Origin: Comamonas testosteroni
GTDB taxonomy: Bacteria; Pseudomonadota; Gammaproteobacteria; Burkholderiales; Burkholderiaceae_C
NCBI GenBank assembly: GCA_008727115.1
Contig: CP044131.1
Span: forward strand, 2,232,001 to 2,296,000
Reading direction: 5' to 3'
Length of the DNA stretch: 64,000 nucleotides
The notes beneath the pieces were generated by a model. That model worked only from the letters and a program-made list of their open reading frames with translations, ran no database searches and was not told where the DNA came from. A program made the position numbers and the translations under genes. Below, in pieces: positions 45,861-55,371 of the stretch (positions are counted from its first letter, which is position 1; each line of letters begins with the position of its first letter).

Positions 45861-45888
45861 AAGGCTGGTGGAAACACCAGCCTTTTTT
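45861..45888 (+). terminator. Intrinsic terminator of adk
   Basis: AAGGCTGGTG pairs perfectly with CACCAGCCTT around GAAA and is followed by a T run. Confidence 0.92.
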
Positions 45889-46019
45889 ATTCTGAGCACC
45901 ACATCTCATGCAGCTCAGTTACACAAATACATAGCACCTCCCCTTTGAGGGCATTGAGCTGCAGCCTGAAAGAGATGTTTACCGACCTCCTCAGATCTCA
46001 TTGAGCATGTTCTCGGTAT

Positions 46020-47012
46020 CTAGCACCTATCGGTGCGTGGCCAGCCCATCAGCTCCAGCATCACACTGATTCTGGCCTTGACTGCAGGCAGCGTACTCAC
46101 CAGAGGATCAGTCACTCCTGCGGCCTGCACCACTTGACCCTGCTCACAACGCGTGGTCAACCTCACAAACATGCCTTGCTCTTGCGCCCAATCCAAGGCT
46201 GGAATCAGCGCTTGATGGACCGTTCCATTGCCAGTCCCAGCCACCACAACACCTCTCACCCCGACCGCATGCCAAGCCTTCAACAATGTCATGGCCACCA
46301 CATTGTTATAGCCAGCATGACTGGTGAGCATCTCGACCAAAGGCCAAGTTTGCGGGTCAGGCAGTGCCTGAACGGATGGCTGCTCCACCAAGCCAAGCTG
46401 ATGAGGCACGGCTTGTGACCAGCGCACAACCCCCTCCTCCACCCAGCCTTGCGCTCCCGAGTCAGTGCCTTCAAAGGCATCCACTCTATAAGGGTGAGAT
46501 TTCCGCACTTCCCGCGCTGTAAAGATGCGTCCAGCCACCACTGCCAGCACTCCTCGGCCTGCAGCCTGGGCATCCATAGTACAAACAACTGCATCGCGCA
46601 AATTGCCGGGCCCATCAGCAGAAATCGCCGTGGCGGGGCGCATGGCACATGTCAGTACCACGGGCTTGACAGGCTGCAATACACATTGCAAAAACCATGC
46701 AGTTTCCTCCAGAGTATCGGTACCGTGGGTAATGACAATGCCGGCCACTTCCCCATCTGCCAACAGCTCTGCACAACGCTGTACCAATGCCTGCCATGTG
46801 ACGTAATCCATGTCCTTGCTGTCGAGCTGAGCAACCTGCTCGACCTGCAGTTCACCCTGACCAGCAATCCGCTGCAAACCAGGCACCGCCTGCAGCAATT
46901 CGCTCACCTCCAGCTGGGCCGCTCGGTAGCCAACATTCGCCCCCGCCTGATCCGCCACCCCTGCAATCGTTCCACCTGTCCCCAATATGACGATATTTTT
47001 GCCACGCTCCAC
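46020..47012 (-). CDS. ansA: L-asparaginase (type I/II fold)
   Basis: 330 residues. The two catalytic Thr motifs are VILGTGGTIAGVADQ near the N-terminus and VITHGTDTLEETAWFLQ near residue 95. ADGPGNLRDAVVCT and the C-terminal VVVAGTGNGTVHQAL follow. No signal peptide is seen, so it is probably cytoplasmic. It is divergent from lexA, with only ~80 bp between. Confidence 0.9.
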   Translation of the reverse strand: MERGKNIVILGTGGTIAGVADQAGANVGYRAAQLEVSELLQAVPGLQRIAGQGELQVEQVAQLDSKDMDYVTWQALVQRCAELLADGEVAGIVITHGTDTLEETAWFLQCVLQPVKPVVLTCAMRPATAISADGPGNLRDAVVCTMDAQAAGRGVLAVVAGRIFTAREVRKSHPYRVDAFEGTDSGAQGWVEEGVVRWSQAVPHQLGLVEQPSVQALPDPQTWPLVEMLTSHAGYNNVVAMTLLKAWHAVGVRGVVVAGTGNGTVHQALIPALDWAQEQGMFVRLTTRCEQGQVVQAAGVTDPLVSTLPAVKARISVMLELMGWPRTDRC

Positions 47013-47048
47013 TTGCAGTCCTCTTCAAACTGATTAAAAATACAGGTA

Positions 47049-47064
47049 CTGGATGAAAAGACAG
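47049..47064. promoter_or_regulatory. SOS (LexA) box
   Basis: CTGGATGAAAAGACAG fits CTG-N10-CAG, with flanking TACTG close to the E. coli-type consensus. It lies 31 bp before the lexA start chosen here and overlaps an upstream in-frame ATG (47053). LexA autoregulation is expected from this position. Confidence 0.6.
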
Positions 47065-47094
47065 CCCTCATCCTCGATCGATCAAGGAATGCCC

Positions 47095-47766
47095 ATGGCC
47101 CCCCCCAAGCTCACTCCCCGCCAGCAGCAGATACTGGATCTCATTCAGTCCAGCATCGCGCGCACTGGCGCACCGCCGACCCGAGCAGAGATTGCCAGCA
47201 CCTTCGGCTTCAAGTCTGCCAATGCAGCTGAAGAACATCTGCAAGCACTGGCCCGCAAAGGAGTGATCGATCTGGTCAGCGGTACCTCACGAGGCATTCG
47301 TCTGCGTGCAGAGACCGTGCGCAATATCAACGCAGCCCGCGGAGCCAGCTTCGCCTTGCCGTTGTCGGCTATGGCTCCTCTGGTACTCCCCCTGGTCGGC
47401 CGTGTGGCTGCAGGCTCGCCTATTCTGGCGCAGGAACATATCGATCAAAGCTATTCCGTCGAACCCAGCCTGTTCGCCGCCAAGCCCGACTACCTGCTCA
47501 AAGTACGCGGCATGTCCATGCGCGATGCGGGCATCATGGACGGCGACCTGCTGGCCGTTCAGTCCACACACGAAGCTCGCAATGGACAGATTGTGGTGGC
47601 CCGCCTGGGAGATGATGTCACGGTCAAACGCTTCAAACGTACACCTCAAGGCATTGAGCTGCTGCCTGAAAACCCTGACTACAAAGTCATTCACGTAGCT
47701 CCAGAGGAGCCATTTGCCATCGAAGGCTTGGCCGTGGGTCTGATCCGCAACAGCATGTTCATGTAA
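47095..47766 (+). CDS. lexA: LexA repressor
   Basis: 223 residues. The N-terminal winged helix [20 protein letters not shown] with [23 protein letters not shown] leads to the self-cleavage region [16 protein letters not shown] (Ala-Gly). The catalytic Ser lies in [13 protein letters not shown] and the Lys in [11 protein letters not shown] 47095 is preferred because AAGGA lies 6 nt upstream and the earlier ATG 47053 falls in a likely SOS box. Confidence 0.96.
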   Translation: MAPPKLTPRQQQILDLIQSSIARTGAPPTRAEIASTFGFKSANAAEEHLQALARKGVIDLVSGTSRGIRLRAETVRNINAARGASFALPLSAMAPLVLPLVGRVAAGSPILAQEHIDQSYSVEPSLFAAKPDYLLKVRGMSMRDAGIMDGDLLAVQSTHEARNGQIVVARLGDDVTVKRFKRTPQGIELLPENPDYKVIHVAPEEPFAIEGLAVGLIRNSMFM

Positions 47767-47950
47767 CGGCCTTGCGATCCATTCAGCGAGGACTCGACAG
47801 TACGCCGCTGAAGCTCTTTCTTAATCCAACACTCCAGCCCCAGAGGTAGGTGCGAAGCCATTGAGCTTCGCCCTAGGCGGAGCTATTTCGAAAAATGCAG
47901 TCCTGCCCTTATCCATTCCGATGATTCTGATCATCACAAGGAGTTGCCAA

Positions 47951-48376
47951 ATGGGATTCGCCACATCACTTCAGTCTTTCAACCTCCCCAGCCAGAAAGA
48001 CCCATCCTCTATGCTTGCCGCCAGCCTGGAGCCAAATATGGCGCCCTCTCCCTCTGCAGCCGAATCTTCCAACGAGGAATATTCAAACGCCAAAGTCACT
48101 CGTCACCGCGTTCCTTTTATGCGGGCCAACCGCAGTCGCGGTCGCAAAAGCAGCGCCATATCGCGGTCCAGAGCTTCCAGAGACCCTTCGCAACTGCTAA
48201 CAGTGCCAGCAACTGTCAGCACACAGATAAAAAGCACTCCTCATAAAGCGCTAAGAATCGTTCAGCGCGAACCTAGCAAGCATCCAGAATGTCTTTTTAT
48301 CTCTGGTCGCATGGCAGATGTCTGTGCTGCACTCGAGCGTATGGCTTTGGACGAGCAAGCTGCTCAGCAAGCCTGA
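47951..48376 (+). CDS. Hypothetical protein, basic and low-complexity
   Basis: 141 residues starting MGFATSLQSFNLPSQKDP, with AAGGAG 8 nt upstream of ATG 47951. The middle is Arg/Ser-rich (RANRSRGRKSSAISRSRASR). The C-terminus (HPECLFISGRMADVCAALERMALDEQAAQQA, about 31 residues) looks more structured and conserved-like. I do not recognise the family. It is downstream of lexA, possibly co-regulated. Confidence 0.55.
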   Translation: MGFATSLQSFNLPSQKDPSSMLAASLEPNMAPSPSAAESSNEEYSNAKVTRHRVPFMRANRSRGRKSSAISRSRASRDPSQLLTVPATVSTQIKSTPHKALRIVQREPSKHPECLFISGRMADVCAALERMALDEQAAQQA

Positions 48377-48432
48377 AAGCCCGTGATTGAATCACAGGCT
48401 ACAGCCCCGAAAAATGGATCTGAGATTTACTC

Positions 48433-48831
48433 CTAAGGAAGAGAGTCCCCTCGCTCAGACAGCAAAGACTCATTCAGTGCTCCTCCGCGACCAGGTAGTG
48501 TGAAGAGAATCTGAAGATTGTCAGCATCCATTTGCTGTACGACGATGGTGCCGTCGTCATGCAGGTAGATCCGCACAGACTGAACATCATCCAGATCCCA
48601 GTACGCGACATTGGTACCTACTCCATGCCAGCCATGTTCTTCGCAAAGTCGTCTGCGTCTCAGAGCTTGCAAAAATTGCTGTGGAGCACCCATATCTGAG
48701 TTGACCCTCACCCAACTCTCGATCACCAGTGCATAAGCAACTTGCTGTGACTCACAAGGCTCTGCTGCCTTCAAATGCTTGATCCAAGAATTCAAACGCG
48801 AAGCAAAGCTGTATTGCAGGTCGTGGACCAT
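48433..48831 (-). CDS. Hypothetical protein
   Basis: 132 residues, no signal peptide or membrane segment. Notable parts are LNSWIKHLKAAEPCESQQVA, QFLQALRRRRLCEEHGWHG, and VRIYLHDDGTIVVQQMDADN, suggesting an alpha/beta protein. No family recognised. The start ATG 48831 lacks a strong ribosome-binding site. Confidence 0.5.
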   Translation of the reverse strand: MVHDLQYSFASRLNSWIKHLKAAEPCESQQVAYALVIESWVRVNSDMGAPQQFLQALRRRRLCEEHGWHGVGTNVAYWDLDDVQSVRIYLHDDGTIVVQQMDADNLQILFTLPGRGGALNESLLSERGDSLP

Positions 48832-49367
48832 GAAGCCCCCAAAAAATGAGAGAAAAACTGAGACAGATCAACACTTTTACATAAGCAGCGGAAATATCCT
48901 ACAGACAATTTACCAACAAACACCAATGAAGCAGATTGTGATGATTTGCCTCTCAGGCCGAGATCAAGAACCGTCTGCAAGCCACCACAGCGACATAACT
49001 TTGGCAAAGAGTGCGCGAACAGGCCTCCTGGAAAGATGCACAGGAGCCCCTCAACCTAAACCTCAATGTCATTTACCCAAAGGCCTGTTCAAACCGCCTC
49101 TGATGTAACTCCAGCAATCTCAGCTTTACTCTCTGCGCTTGCAGACCCCATTCGGGTTGCAGCCAGCGAGCGCAAAACCAATTAGTCTCGCTAAGCATCT
49201 TCATCTACAGGCGTTGATTCAATTCAGTCACAGTTCAGAATCAAAAGCCAAGACCCATATCTCAGCATTTACCAAGCCTTTGATGCAAAAAAGGGGAGAT
49301 TCTTTTCAGAATTTCCCCTTGCTCATTACAACGTGATCTTGCAGATCAGGATCGCGATACCCCTGAC
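48832..49367. other. Intergenic, no gene seen
   Basis: 536 bp between a hypothetical gene and the rng stop. The frames present have no ribosome-binding sites or recognisable blocks. No repeat copy was found. Confidence 0.45.
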
Positions 49368-50855
49368 TCACAGCAACACGATGTCGTACTGCTCCTGCGC
49401 CATCGCTGTTTCGGACTGCAGCGAGATGGGCTTGCCAATGAAGTCGGACAGGCTAGCTAGGTGCTGGCTTTCCTCGTCCAGGAACATTTCCACCACTTTG
49501 GGCGAAGCCACAATACGAAACTCATGGGGGTTGAACTGGCGGGCCTCACGCAAAATCTCGCGCAGCACTTCGTAGCAAATACTGCGCGCCGTCTTGACGT
49601 TGCCCTTGCCAGAGCAGGCTGTGCAGGGCTCACACAGCATGTGGGCCAGAGACTCACGCGTGCGCTTGCGCGTCATCTCAACCAGGCCCAGTTGCGAAAA
49701 GCCTCCTGCCATGGTCTTGACTCGGTCACGCCCCAACTGGCGACGGAACTCGGAGAGCACTTCACTCTGGTGATCTTCCCGCACCATGTCGATGAAATCC
49801 ACAATGATGATGCCCCCCAGATTGCGTAGTCTCAGCTGACGCGCAATGGCATGTGCGGCTTCAAGATTCGTCTTAAAAATAGTCTCATCGAAATTGCGCG
49901 CACCAACATAACCTCCGGTGTTCACATCGATAGTCGTCAGCGCCTCGGTCTGGTCAACAATCAAGTAGCCACCGGACTTCAAGTCGACTCGACGCCCCAG
50001 TGCTCGCGCAATTTCTTCGTCAATGGAGTACAGGTCAAAAATAGGACGCTCGCCCTTGTACAGCTGCAGCTTGGGCACCGCCGCCGGCATGTATTCCTGC
50101 CCGAAGTTCTTGAGCAGCGCGAACTGCTCACGAGAATCAATGCGAATGCTCTGAGTGTTTTCTCCCACCAGATCTCGCAGCACACGCTGCAGCAGATTCA
50201 GGTCCTGATGCAGCACCGACATGGCCGGCAACTTTTGCGCCGCATCCTTGATGCGTGCCCAAGTCTTGCGCAGATAACGGATGTCATCGGCCAGCTCAGC
50301 ATCACTGGACTCCTCTCCGTTCGTACGCAGAATGAAGCCTCCGCCACCGCCGCCCTCCTTGGTACCCACCAACTCCTGCAGGCGTGCGCGCAAGACATCG
50401 CGTTCATTTTGCGGAATCTTCTGGGAGATGCCGATATGGTCGTCCTGCGGCAAGAACACCAGCAAGCGCCCGGCCACACTGATCTGCGTGGAAAGGCGTG
50501 CACCCTTGGTACCTATGGGGTCCTTGATGACCTGTACCATGATGGACTGGCCTTCAAACACCTGTTTTTCGATAGGAACCAGGGGCTGATCCTTGCGCGC
50601 AAACATGGGGGCTTCGCCATTGTCCTGACGCTGCCACACATCGGCCACATGCAAGAAGGCCGCACGCTCCAAACCAATATCGATGAAAGCCGACTGCATG
50701 CCTGGGAGCACGCGCGAGACCTTGCCCAGGTAGATATTGCCCACCAGCCCTCGCTCCAACGGGCGCTCCATGTGCAATTCCTGCACAGCACCGTTTTCGA
50801 CGATCGCCACCCGCGTTTCCTGAGGCGACCAGTTGATCAGAATATCTTGCTGCAT
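49368..50855 (-). CDS. rng: Ribonuclease G
   Basis: About 495 residues, Rne/Rng family. The S1 domain reads ERGLVGNIYLGKVSRVLPGMQSAFIDIG (longer than one block). The central RNase H-like/DNase I-like part holds LIVDQTEALTTIDVNTGGYVG and IIIVDFIDMV with catalytic Asp residues. The Zn-link cysteines lie in CEPCTACSGKGNVK. ATG 50855 is the family start (MQQDILINWSPQETRVA). It processes 16S rRNA and mRNAs. It ends the yebC-purD-hemF-rsfS-rlmH-maf-rng run. Confidence 0.95.
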   Translation of the reverse strand: MQQDILINWSPQETRVAIVENGAVQELHMERPLERGLVGNIYLGKVSRVLPGMQSAFIDIGLERAAFLHVADVWQRQDNGEAPMFARKDQPLVPIEKQVFEGQSIMVQVIKDPIGTKGARLSTQISVAGRLLVFLPQDDHIGISQKIPQNERDVLRARLQELVGTKEGGGGGGFILRTNGEESSDAELADDIRYLRKTWARIKDAAQKLPAMSVLHQDLNLLQRVLRDLVGENTQSIRIDSREQFALLKNFGQEYMPAAVPKLQLYKGERPIFDLYSIDEEIARALGRRVDLKSGGYLIVDQTEALTTIDVNTGGYVGARNFDETIFKTNLEAAHAIARQLRLRNLGGIIIVDFIDMVREDHQSEVLSEFRRQLGRDRVKTMAGGFSQLGLVEMTRKRTRESLAHMLCEPCTACSGKGNVKTARSICYEVLREILREARQFNPHEFRIVASPKVVEMFLDEESQHLASLSDFIGKPISLQSETAMAQEQYDIVLL

Positions 50856-51022
50856 TGACTGTCGTTCTTTCTTTATAGGTCTTGCAATTCGGCTGCACCC
50901 AGTGTGCGACGCCCACATGGCAGGCGCAAGACGGCCAGCATGCTAAGCAACCCTAGCGGGTTGGAGTCCCAAGCCTGCGCTGAGTTCAGGAGCCTTGTTA
51001 TGTACCAGGTCTTGGCTAGGCC

Positions 51023-51637
51023 TCAGAGTGACCAGCCCAGCTGGCGCAGCAACTGGGCAGTTTCATAGACCGGCAATCCCATGATGGCTGAATAGCTGCC
51101 GCGAATTTGTGCAATATGTGCTGCCGCCCTGCCCTGTATGCCATAGGCGCCAGCCTTGCCCATGGGCTCACCAGACGCCACATAGGCATCAATCTGAGCT
51201 TCGCTCATGGGTGCAAAGTGAACTGTCGAGACACACAAGGCCTGTAGACGCTGAGCTCCACTTTGCATCGCGATGGCAGTCAACACCTCATGCTCCGTGC
51301 CCGAAAGCAAGCGCAGAATGCGGCGCGCATCCGCCTCGTCCTCGGGCTTACCCAGAATCTGCATACCCAGTGCAACCGTAGTGTCGGAGCACAGAATGGG
51401 GGCAGCTGCCAACCCGCGACGTGCATGGCGCGCCACGGCGGCCTCAAGTTTGCCTTCTGTCACGCGCTGCACATAGTCACGCGGGGCTTCACCTTTGCGC
51501 TCTGCCTCTATGGCCTCGGCATCCTCGGCAATATCACCCGCTGCATTGGGCAGCAGTAACTCATGCGCCACCCCCAACTGCTCCAGCAGCTGACGACGGC
51601 GAGGACTTTGGGATGCGAGGTAGATAAAGGGCGTCAT
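51023..51637 (-). CDS. maf: Maf-family nucleoside triphosphate pyrophosphatase
   Basis: 204 residues. It starts IYLASQSPRRRQLLEQLGV, the Maf signature, then ILCSDTTVALGMQILGKPED, YVASGEPMGKAGAYGIQGRA, and SYSAIMGLPVYETAQLL. It hydrolyses non-canonical nucleotides such as dTTP/UTP analogues (YhdE-type). Follows rlmH across a dispersed repeat. Confidence 0.94.
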   Translation of the reverse strand: MTPFIYLASQSPRRRQLLEQLGVAHELLLPNAAGDIAEDAEAIEAERKGEAPRDYVQRVTEGKLEAAVARHARRGLAAAPILCSDTTVALGMQILGKPEDEADARRILRLLSGTEHEVLTAIAMQSGAQRLQALCVSTVHFAPMSEAQIDAYVASGEPMGKAGAYGIQGRAAAHIAQIRGSYSAIMGLPVYETAQLLRQLGWSL

Positions 51638-51646
51638 GACTTTGAA

Positions 51647-51703
51647 TGAAAAAGGCCGTCAGCGCTTATGTATCAAGCGCAAACGGCTATCAAAATCATA
51701 GTA
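51647..51703 (+). repeat. Copy of the ~45-nt dispersed repeat
   Basis: Reads AGCGCTTATGTATCAAGCGC followed by AAACGGCTATCAAAATCATA. The GCGCTT-N7-AAGCGC stem is intact. It fills the maf-rlmH gap within an otherwise compact operon. Confidence 0.75.
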
Positions 51704-51747
51704 TCACGCACCGCGTGAAATTGCACGCAGCGCGAATTGCAGGCGTA

Positions 51748-52215
51748 TCACTCGCGGTGATAGGGATGTCCGGCATTGACCGACCAGGCACGATACAACT
51801 GCTCAATCAGCAGCACACGCACCATGGCGTGGGGCAAGGTCAGGTCAGACAGGCGGATGCGCTCATGCGCCAGCGCTCTGAACTCGGGGTCCAGACCGTC
51901 CGGGCCACCAATAATCAAGGCCACATCGTCGCTCTCCAGCTGCCAGCCTTTGAGGCGCTGAGCCAGTGCCTTGGTGGTCAGGTTCGTACCGCGCTCATCC
52001 AGCACCACGATACGGGTGCCGCGAGGAATGGCCGCCTCGATACGCTTGCGCTCGGCCGCATACAAGGTCTCCAGCGTCTTGGAGCCACGTGGCTCGGTCT
52101 TGACGGCTTTGAGTTCGACCTTGAGCTCGGGTGGAAAGCGCTTGGCGTAATCGTCGTAGGCTGTCTGCGCCCAATCGGGCACATGCAGACCTACGGCCAC
52201 GATGATCAGCTTCAT
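51748..52215 (-). CDS. rlmH: 23S rRNA pseudouridine1915 N3-methyltransferase
   Basis: 155 residues, SPOUT superfamily. [14 protein letters not shown] opens the protein, [20 protein letters not shown] and [13 protein letters not shown] form the knot, and the C-terminal [20 protein letters not shown] with NAGHPYHRE completes it. Its start follows directly after the rsfS stop. It methylates helix 69 of 23S rRNA. Confidence 0.96.
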   Translation of the reverse strand: MKLIIVAVGLHVPDWAQTAYDDYAKRFPPELKVELKAVKTEPRGSKTLETLYAAERKRIEAAIPRGTRIVVLDERGTNLTTKALAQRLKGWQLESDDVALIIGGPDGLDPEFRALAHERIRLSDLTLPHAMVRVLLIEQLYRAWSVNAGHPYHRE

Positions 52216-52893
52216 TTAAGCCTTGGCGCGGGGAGCACGCTTGGCAGCGGGCTTGGCCTCAGCAGACTTGGCGGTGCGAGGTGTGCTGGGCTTGACGACC
52301 ACGGTCTTGACCGTCTTGGCAGCCGCAGACTTGGCAGCGGGCTTCTTGGCTGCAGGCTTTGCCGCAGCCGCAGACTTGGTCGCTGGCTTTTTGGCTGCAG
52401 CCTTCTTGGCAGCAGGCTTTTTCTCGACCACGGTGTTTTCTGCAGCGGCCTTTTCCACAGCCATCTTGGCAGCCAGCTTCTTGGCAGCCAATTCGGCGGG
52501 CTTGGGCTTGGCAGCACCAAGCTTCATACGCACCGGTGTCTCACCCCAGATTTCTTCCAGGCGATAGTACTGGCGAATGGCAGGCTGCATGATGTGGCAA
52601 ACAGCGGTTCCGCAGTCCACGATGATCCACTCGCCGTTTTGCTCACCTTCTTGGCGAGGCACAGGAAAGCCGGCATCCTTGACGGCTTCGCGCACGCTGG
52701 AGGCAAGGGCCTTGGTCTGGCGGTTGGAGGTACCCGAGGCCACGATCACGCGCTCGAACAGCGGGGACAGCGCTTCGGTGTTGAACACCTGGATGTCGTG
52801 GGCCTTGACGTCTTCGAGACCGTCAACGATGGCTCGCTGGAGTTTGGTGACGTCGCGCTTGGCTGCGGAATCCGATTTGGTGGAGGTGGTCAT
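52216..52893 (-). CDS. rsfS: Ribosomal silencing factor with long Lys/Ala-rich tail
   Basis: 225 residues, twice the usual ~105-120. The first ~120 residues are the RsfS domain: QRAIVDGLEDVKAHDIQVFN, IVASGTSNRQTKALASSVRE, GEWIIVDCGTAVCHIMQP, and YYRLEEIWG. Residues ~124-225 are a histone H1-like run of AAKK/PAAKK repeats. RsfS binds L14 and blocks subunit joining. The tail could add nucleic acid or ribosome binding (inference). The gene abuts rlmH; nadD, often upstream, is absent. Confidence 0.93.
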   Translation of the reverse strand: MTTSTKSDSAAKRDVTKLQRAIVDGLEDVKAHDIQVFNTEALSPLFERVIVASGTSNRQTKALASSVREAVKDAGFPVPRQEGEQNGEWIIVDCGTAVCHIMQPAIRQYYRLEEIWGETPVRMKLGAAKPKPAELAAKKLAAKMAVEKAAAENTVVEKKPAAKKAAAKKPATKSAAAAKPAAKKPAAKSAAAKTVKTVVVKPSTPRTAKSAEAKPAAKRAPRAKA

Positions 52894-53125
52894 CAGGCGA
52901 TGGGATCAGTAAATGATGGGATCAATATAGCGTGTGCCGCGCCACACCCGTATCAGGGCTGGGTTAGCGTAAGCGTACGGTCCGTACAAGACCTGAGCTT
53001 TTCACGCATTGAAAAAGGTTGATGCGCCAATTGATGATTGCGCATCCAGCTATGGAAATTATAGTTTTCTAGAGATTTCCTTGCTGACAGGGCTTTATGC
53101 ACGTAATCAGCAAGGATTTGTCGCC
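52894..53125. other. Intergenic between hemF and rsfS, no nadD
   Basis: 232 bp. In many betaproteobacteria nadD lies here; no such frame exists. A degenerate dispersed repeat is at 53021-53067. Confidence 0.5.
53021..53067 (+). repeat. Degenerate copy of the ~45-nt dispersed repeat
   Basis: Reads GATGCGCCAATTGATGATTG, CGCATCCAGCTATGGAAATT, ATAG, aligning with the copy at 51647-51703 but with the stem partly lost. Confidence 0.5.
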
Positions 53126-54079
53126 TTACAGCCAGTCGCGGCGGATCAGGAACTTGTCGAGCAACTCACGCTCGGGAGTTCCTGGCGCATCTTCCCGCTG
53201 ATAGCTCCAGTCCGCATGGGGCGGCATGGACAGCAAGATGGACTCGGTACGGCCTCCGGACTGCAAACCAAAATGCGTTCCACGATCCCAGACCAGATTG
53301 AACTCCACATAGCGGCCACGGCGATAGCGCTGAAAGTCCACCTGCTGCTGCGTGTACTGCGCATTCTGGCGGCGCTCCACGATGGGCAAATAGGCCTTCA
53401 GGAAAGCATCGCCCACCGACTGCAGCATGGAAAAACTGCCTCGCTGACCCAGCTCGCTGAAGTCATCGAAAAAGATGCCGCCAATGCCACGCTGCTCGTT
53501 GCGGTGCTTCAGGAAGAAGTACTCATCGCACCAGGTCTTGAAGCGCGGATAGAGCTGATCGCCGAACGGCACCAGCGCATCTTTGCAAGCCTGATGGAAA
53601 TGCACGGCATCTTCTTCAAAGCCGTACACCGGCGTCAAATCCATGCCGCCGCCAAACCAGCAGGTCTTGGGCTGGCCTTCATGACCGGCGGAGATCATGC
53701 GCACATTCATGTGCACCGTAGGCACCATGGGGTTGCGCGGGTGAAACACCAGCGACACGCCCATGGCTTCAAACGGAGCACCCGCCAGCTCAGGGCGGTG
53801 CTGAGTGGCCGAGGGAGGCAATTGCGGCCCGCGCACATGCGAGAAGCCACAGCCTGCGCGCTCAAACACACGACCACCTTCCATGATCTTGGTGATGCCG
53901 TCGCCCTGCAGCTTCTCGCCGGGAGCCTTGTGCCAGGCATCGGCCAGAAAGCGTGCGCCCTCCTCACCTTCAATCGCTTCCAGCGCTTCGGTGATTCGGG
54001 CCTGCAGTCCCATCAGGTACTCACGAACCTCGGTTGCAGGCAACTGGTCAGCCACGGAAGTTGAGGAGTTCTGCGTCAT
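53126..54079 (-). CDS. hemF: Coproporphyrinogen III oxidase, aerobic
   Basis: 317 residues. Family blocks are [79 protein letters not shown], and [20 protein letters not shown]. This O2-dependent enzyme makes protoporphyrinogen IX in the cytosol. It shares a base with the purD stop, so they are probably co-transcribed. Confidence 0.96.
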   Translation of the reverse strand: MTQNSSTSVADQLPATEVREYLMGLQARITEALEAIEGEEGARFLADAWHKAPGEKLQGDGITKIMEGGRVFERAGCGFSHVRGPQLPPSATQHRPELAGAPFEAMGVSLVFHPRNPMVPTVHMNVRMISAGHEGQPKTCWFGGGMDLTPVYGFEEDAVHFHQACKDALVPFGDQLYPRFKTWCDEYFFLKHRNEQRGIGGIFFDDFSELGQRGSFSMLQSVGDAFLKAYLPIVERRQNAQYTQQQVDFQRYRRGRYVEFNLVWDRGTHFGLQSGGRTESILLSMPPHADWSYQREDAPGTPERELLDKFLIRRDWL

Positions 54080-55371
54080 CAGTCAGCCTTCTTCACGGCA
54101 CGAAAGCCAATGTCGCGGCGGTACTGAGCACCATCGAAATGGATGCCGCGTGCCACGTCATACACCTTCTGCTGCGCCTGCTTGACGCTATCGGCCAGGC
54201 CAGTCACGCACAGCACGCGACCACCGCTGGTCACGGGCAGACCCTCGTCATTCAGCTGTGTTCCAGCGTGGAAGACCATCGCATCGTCGGCTGCTGCAGG
54301 CAGGCCGGTGATGACATCACCCTTGCGGGGGGCTTCTGGGTAGCCGGCAGCGGCCATGACCACGCCCAGAGCGGTGCGACGATCCCACTGCAGCTCCAGC
54401 TGATCGAGCTTGCCTTCAGTGGCTGCCAGCATCACATCGACCAGATCGCTCTTGAGGCGCATCATGATGGGCTGAGTCTCAGGGTCACCCATGCGGCAGT
54501 TGAACTCCAGCGTTTTCAACTGGCCGGCCTTGTCGATCATCAGACCCGCATACAGGAAGCCGGTGTAGGTGATGCCGTCTTTTTCCATGCCACGGATGGT
54601 GGGCAGAATGATCTCGCGCATGGCGCGGTGATGCACATCGGCCGTCACCACCGGAGCGGGCGAGTAAGCACCCATGCCACCTGTATTGGGCCCCTGGTCA
54701 TCATCCTTGAGGCGCTTGTGATCCTGGCTGGTAGCCAGCGCCAGCGCACTCTTGCCGTCGCACAGCACGATGAAGCTGGCCTCTTCGCCATCGAGGAACT
54801 CCTCGATCACCACGCGCGCACCACCTTCGTTATGGGCCACGCCGTACTTGTTGTCCACCAGCATGAAGTCCACGGCATCGTGAGCTTCCTGCAGCGACAT
54901 GGCCACGACCACGCCCTTGCCGGCAGCCAGACCGTCGGCCTTGACGACGATGGGTGCCCCGAGGCGATCCACATAAGCATGGGCGGCGACGGGATCGGTG
55001 AAGGTTTCGTATTGCGCCGTAGGAATGCCATGGCGCGCCATGAAGTCCTTGGAGAAAGCCTTGGACGACTCCAGCTGGGCAGCTTGCTTGGTCGGGCCAA
55101 AAATCTTCAGGCCATGGGCACGGAACTCATCAACCACTCCGGCTGCCAGCGGGGCTTCTGGGCCCACCACGGTCACCGCGATCTTTTCGGCTTGAGCCCA
55201 TTCGCGCAAGGCCTTTACATCGGTGATGTTGAGGTTCTCCAGCTTGCCTCCGGCCAAGGCCGTGCCACCGTTGCCGGGAGCCACATACACCTTGGTCGCC
55301 TTGGGCGATTCGGCCAATTTCCACGCCAGAGCGTGCTCACGGCCACCGCCGCCAATCACAAGAATTTTCAT
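54079..55371 (-). CDS. purD: Phosphoribosylamine-glycine ligase
   Basis: 430 residues, ATP-grasp fold. It opens [21 protein letters not shown], has [63 protein letters not shown] and [16 protein letters not shown]. It makes GAR in purine synthesis. ATGA overlap with the yebC stop supports an operon. Confidence 0.97.
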   Translation of the reverse strand: MKILVIGGGGREHALAWKLAESPKATKVYVAPGNGGTALAGGKLENLNITDVKALREWAQAEKIAVTVVGPEAPLAAGVVDEFRAHGLKIFGPTKQAAQLESSKAFSKDFMARHGIPTAQYETFTDPVAAHAYVDRLGAPIVVKADGLAAGKGVVVAMSLQEAHDAVDFMLVDNKYGVAHNEGGARVVIEEFLDGEEASFIVLCDGKSALALATSQDHKRLKDDDQGPNTGGMGAYSPAPVVTADVHHRAMREIILPTIRGMEKDGITYTGFLYAGLMIDKAGQLKTLEFNCRMGDPETQPIMMRLKSDLVDVMLAATEGKLDQLELQWDRRTALGVVMAAAGYPEAPRKGDVITGLPAAADDAMVFHAGTQLNDEGLPVTSGGRVLCVTGLADSVKQAQQKVYDVARGIHFDGAQYRRDIGFRAVKKAD

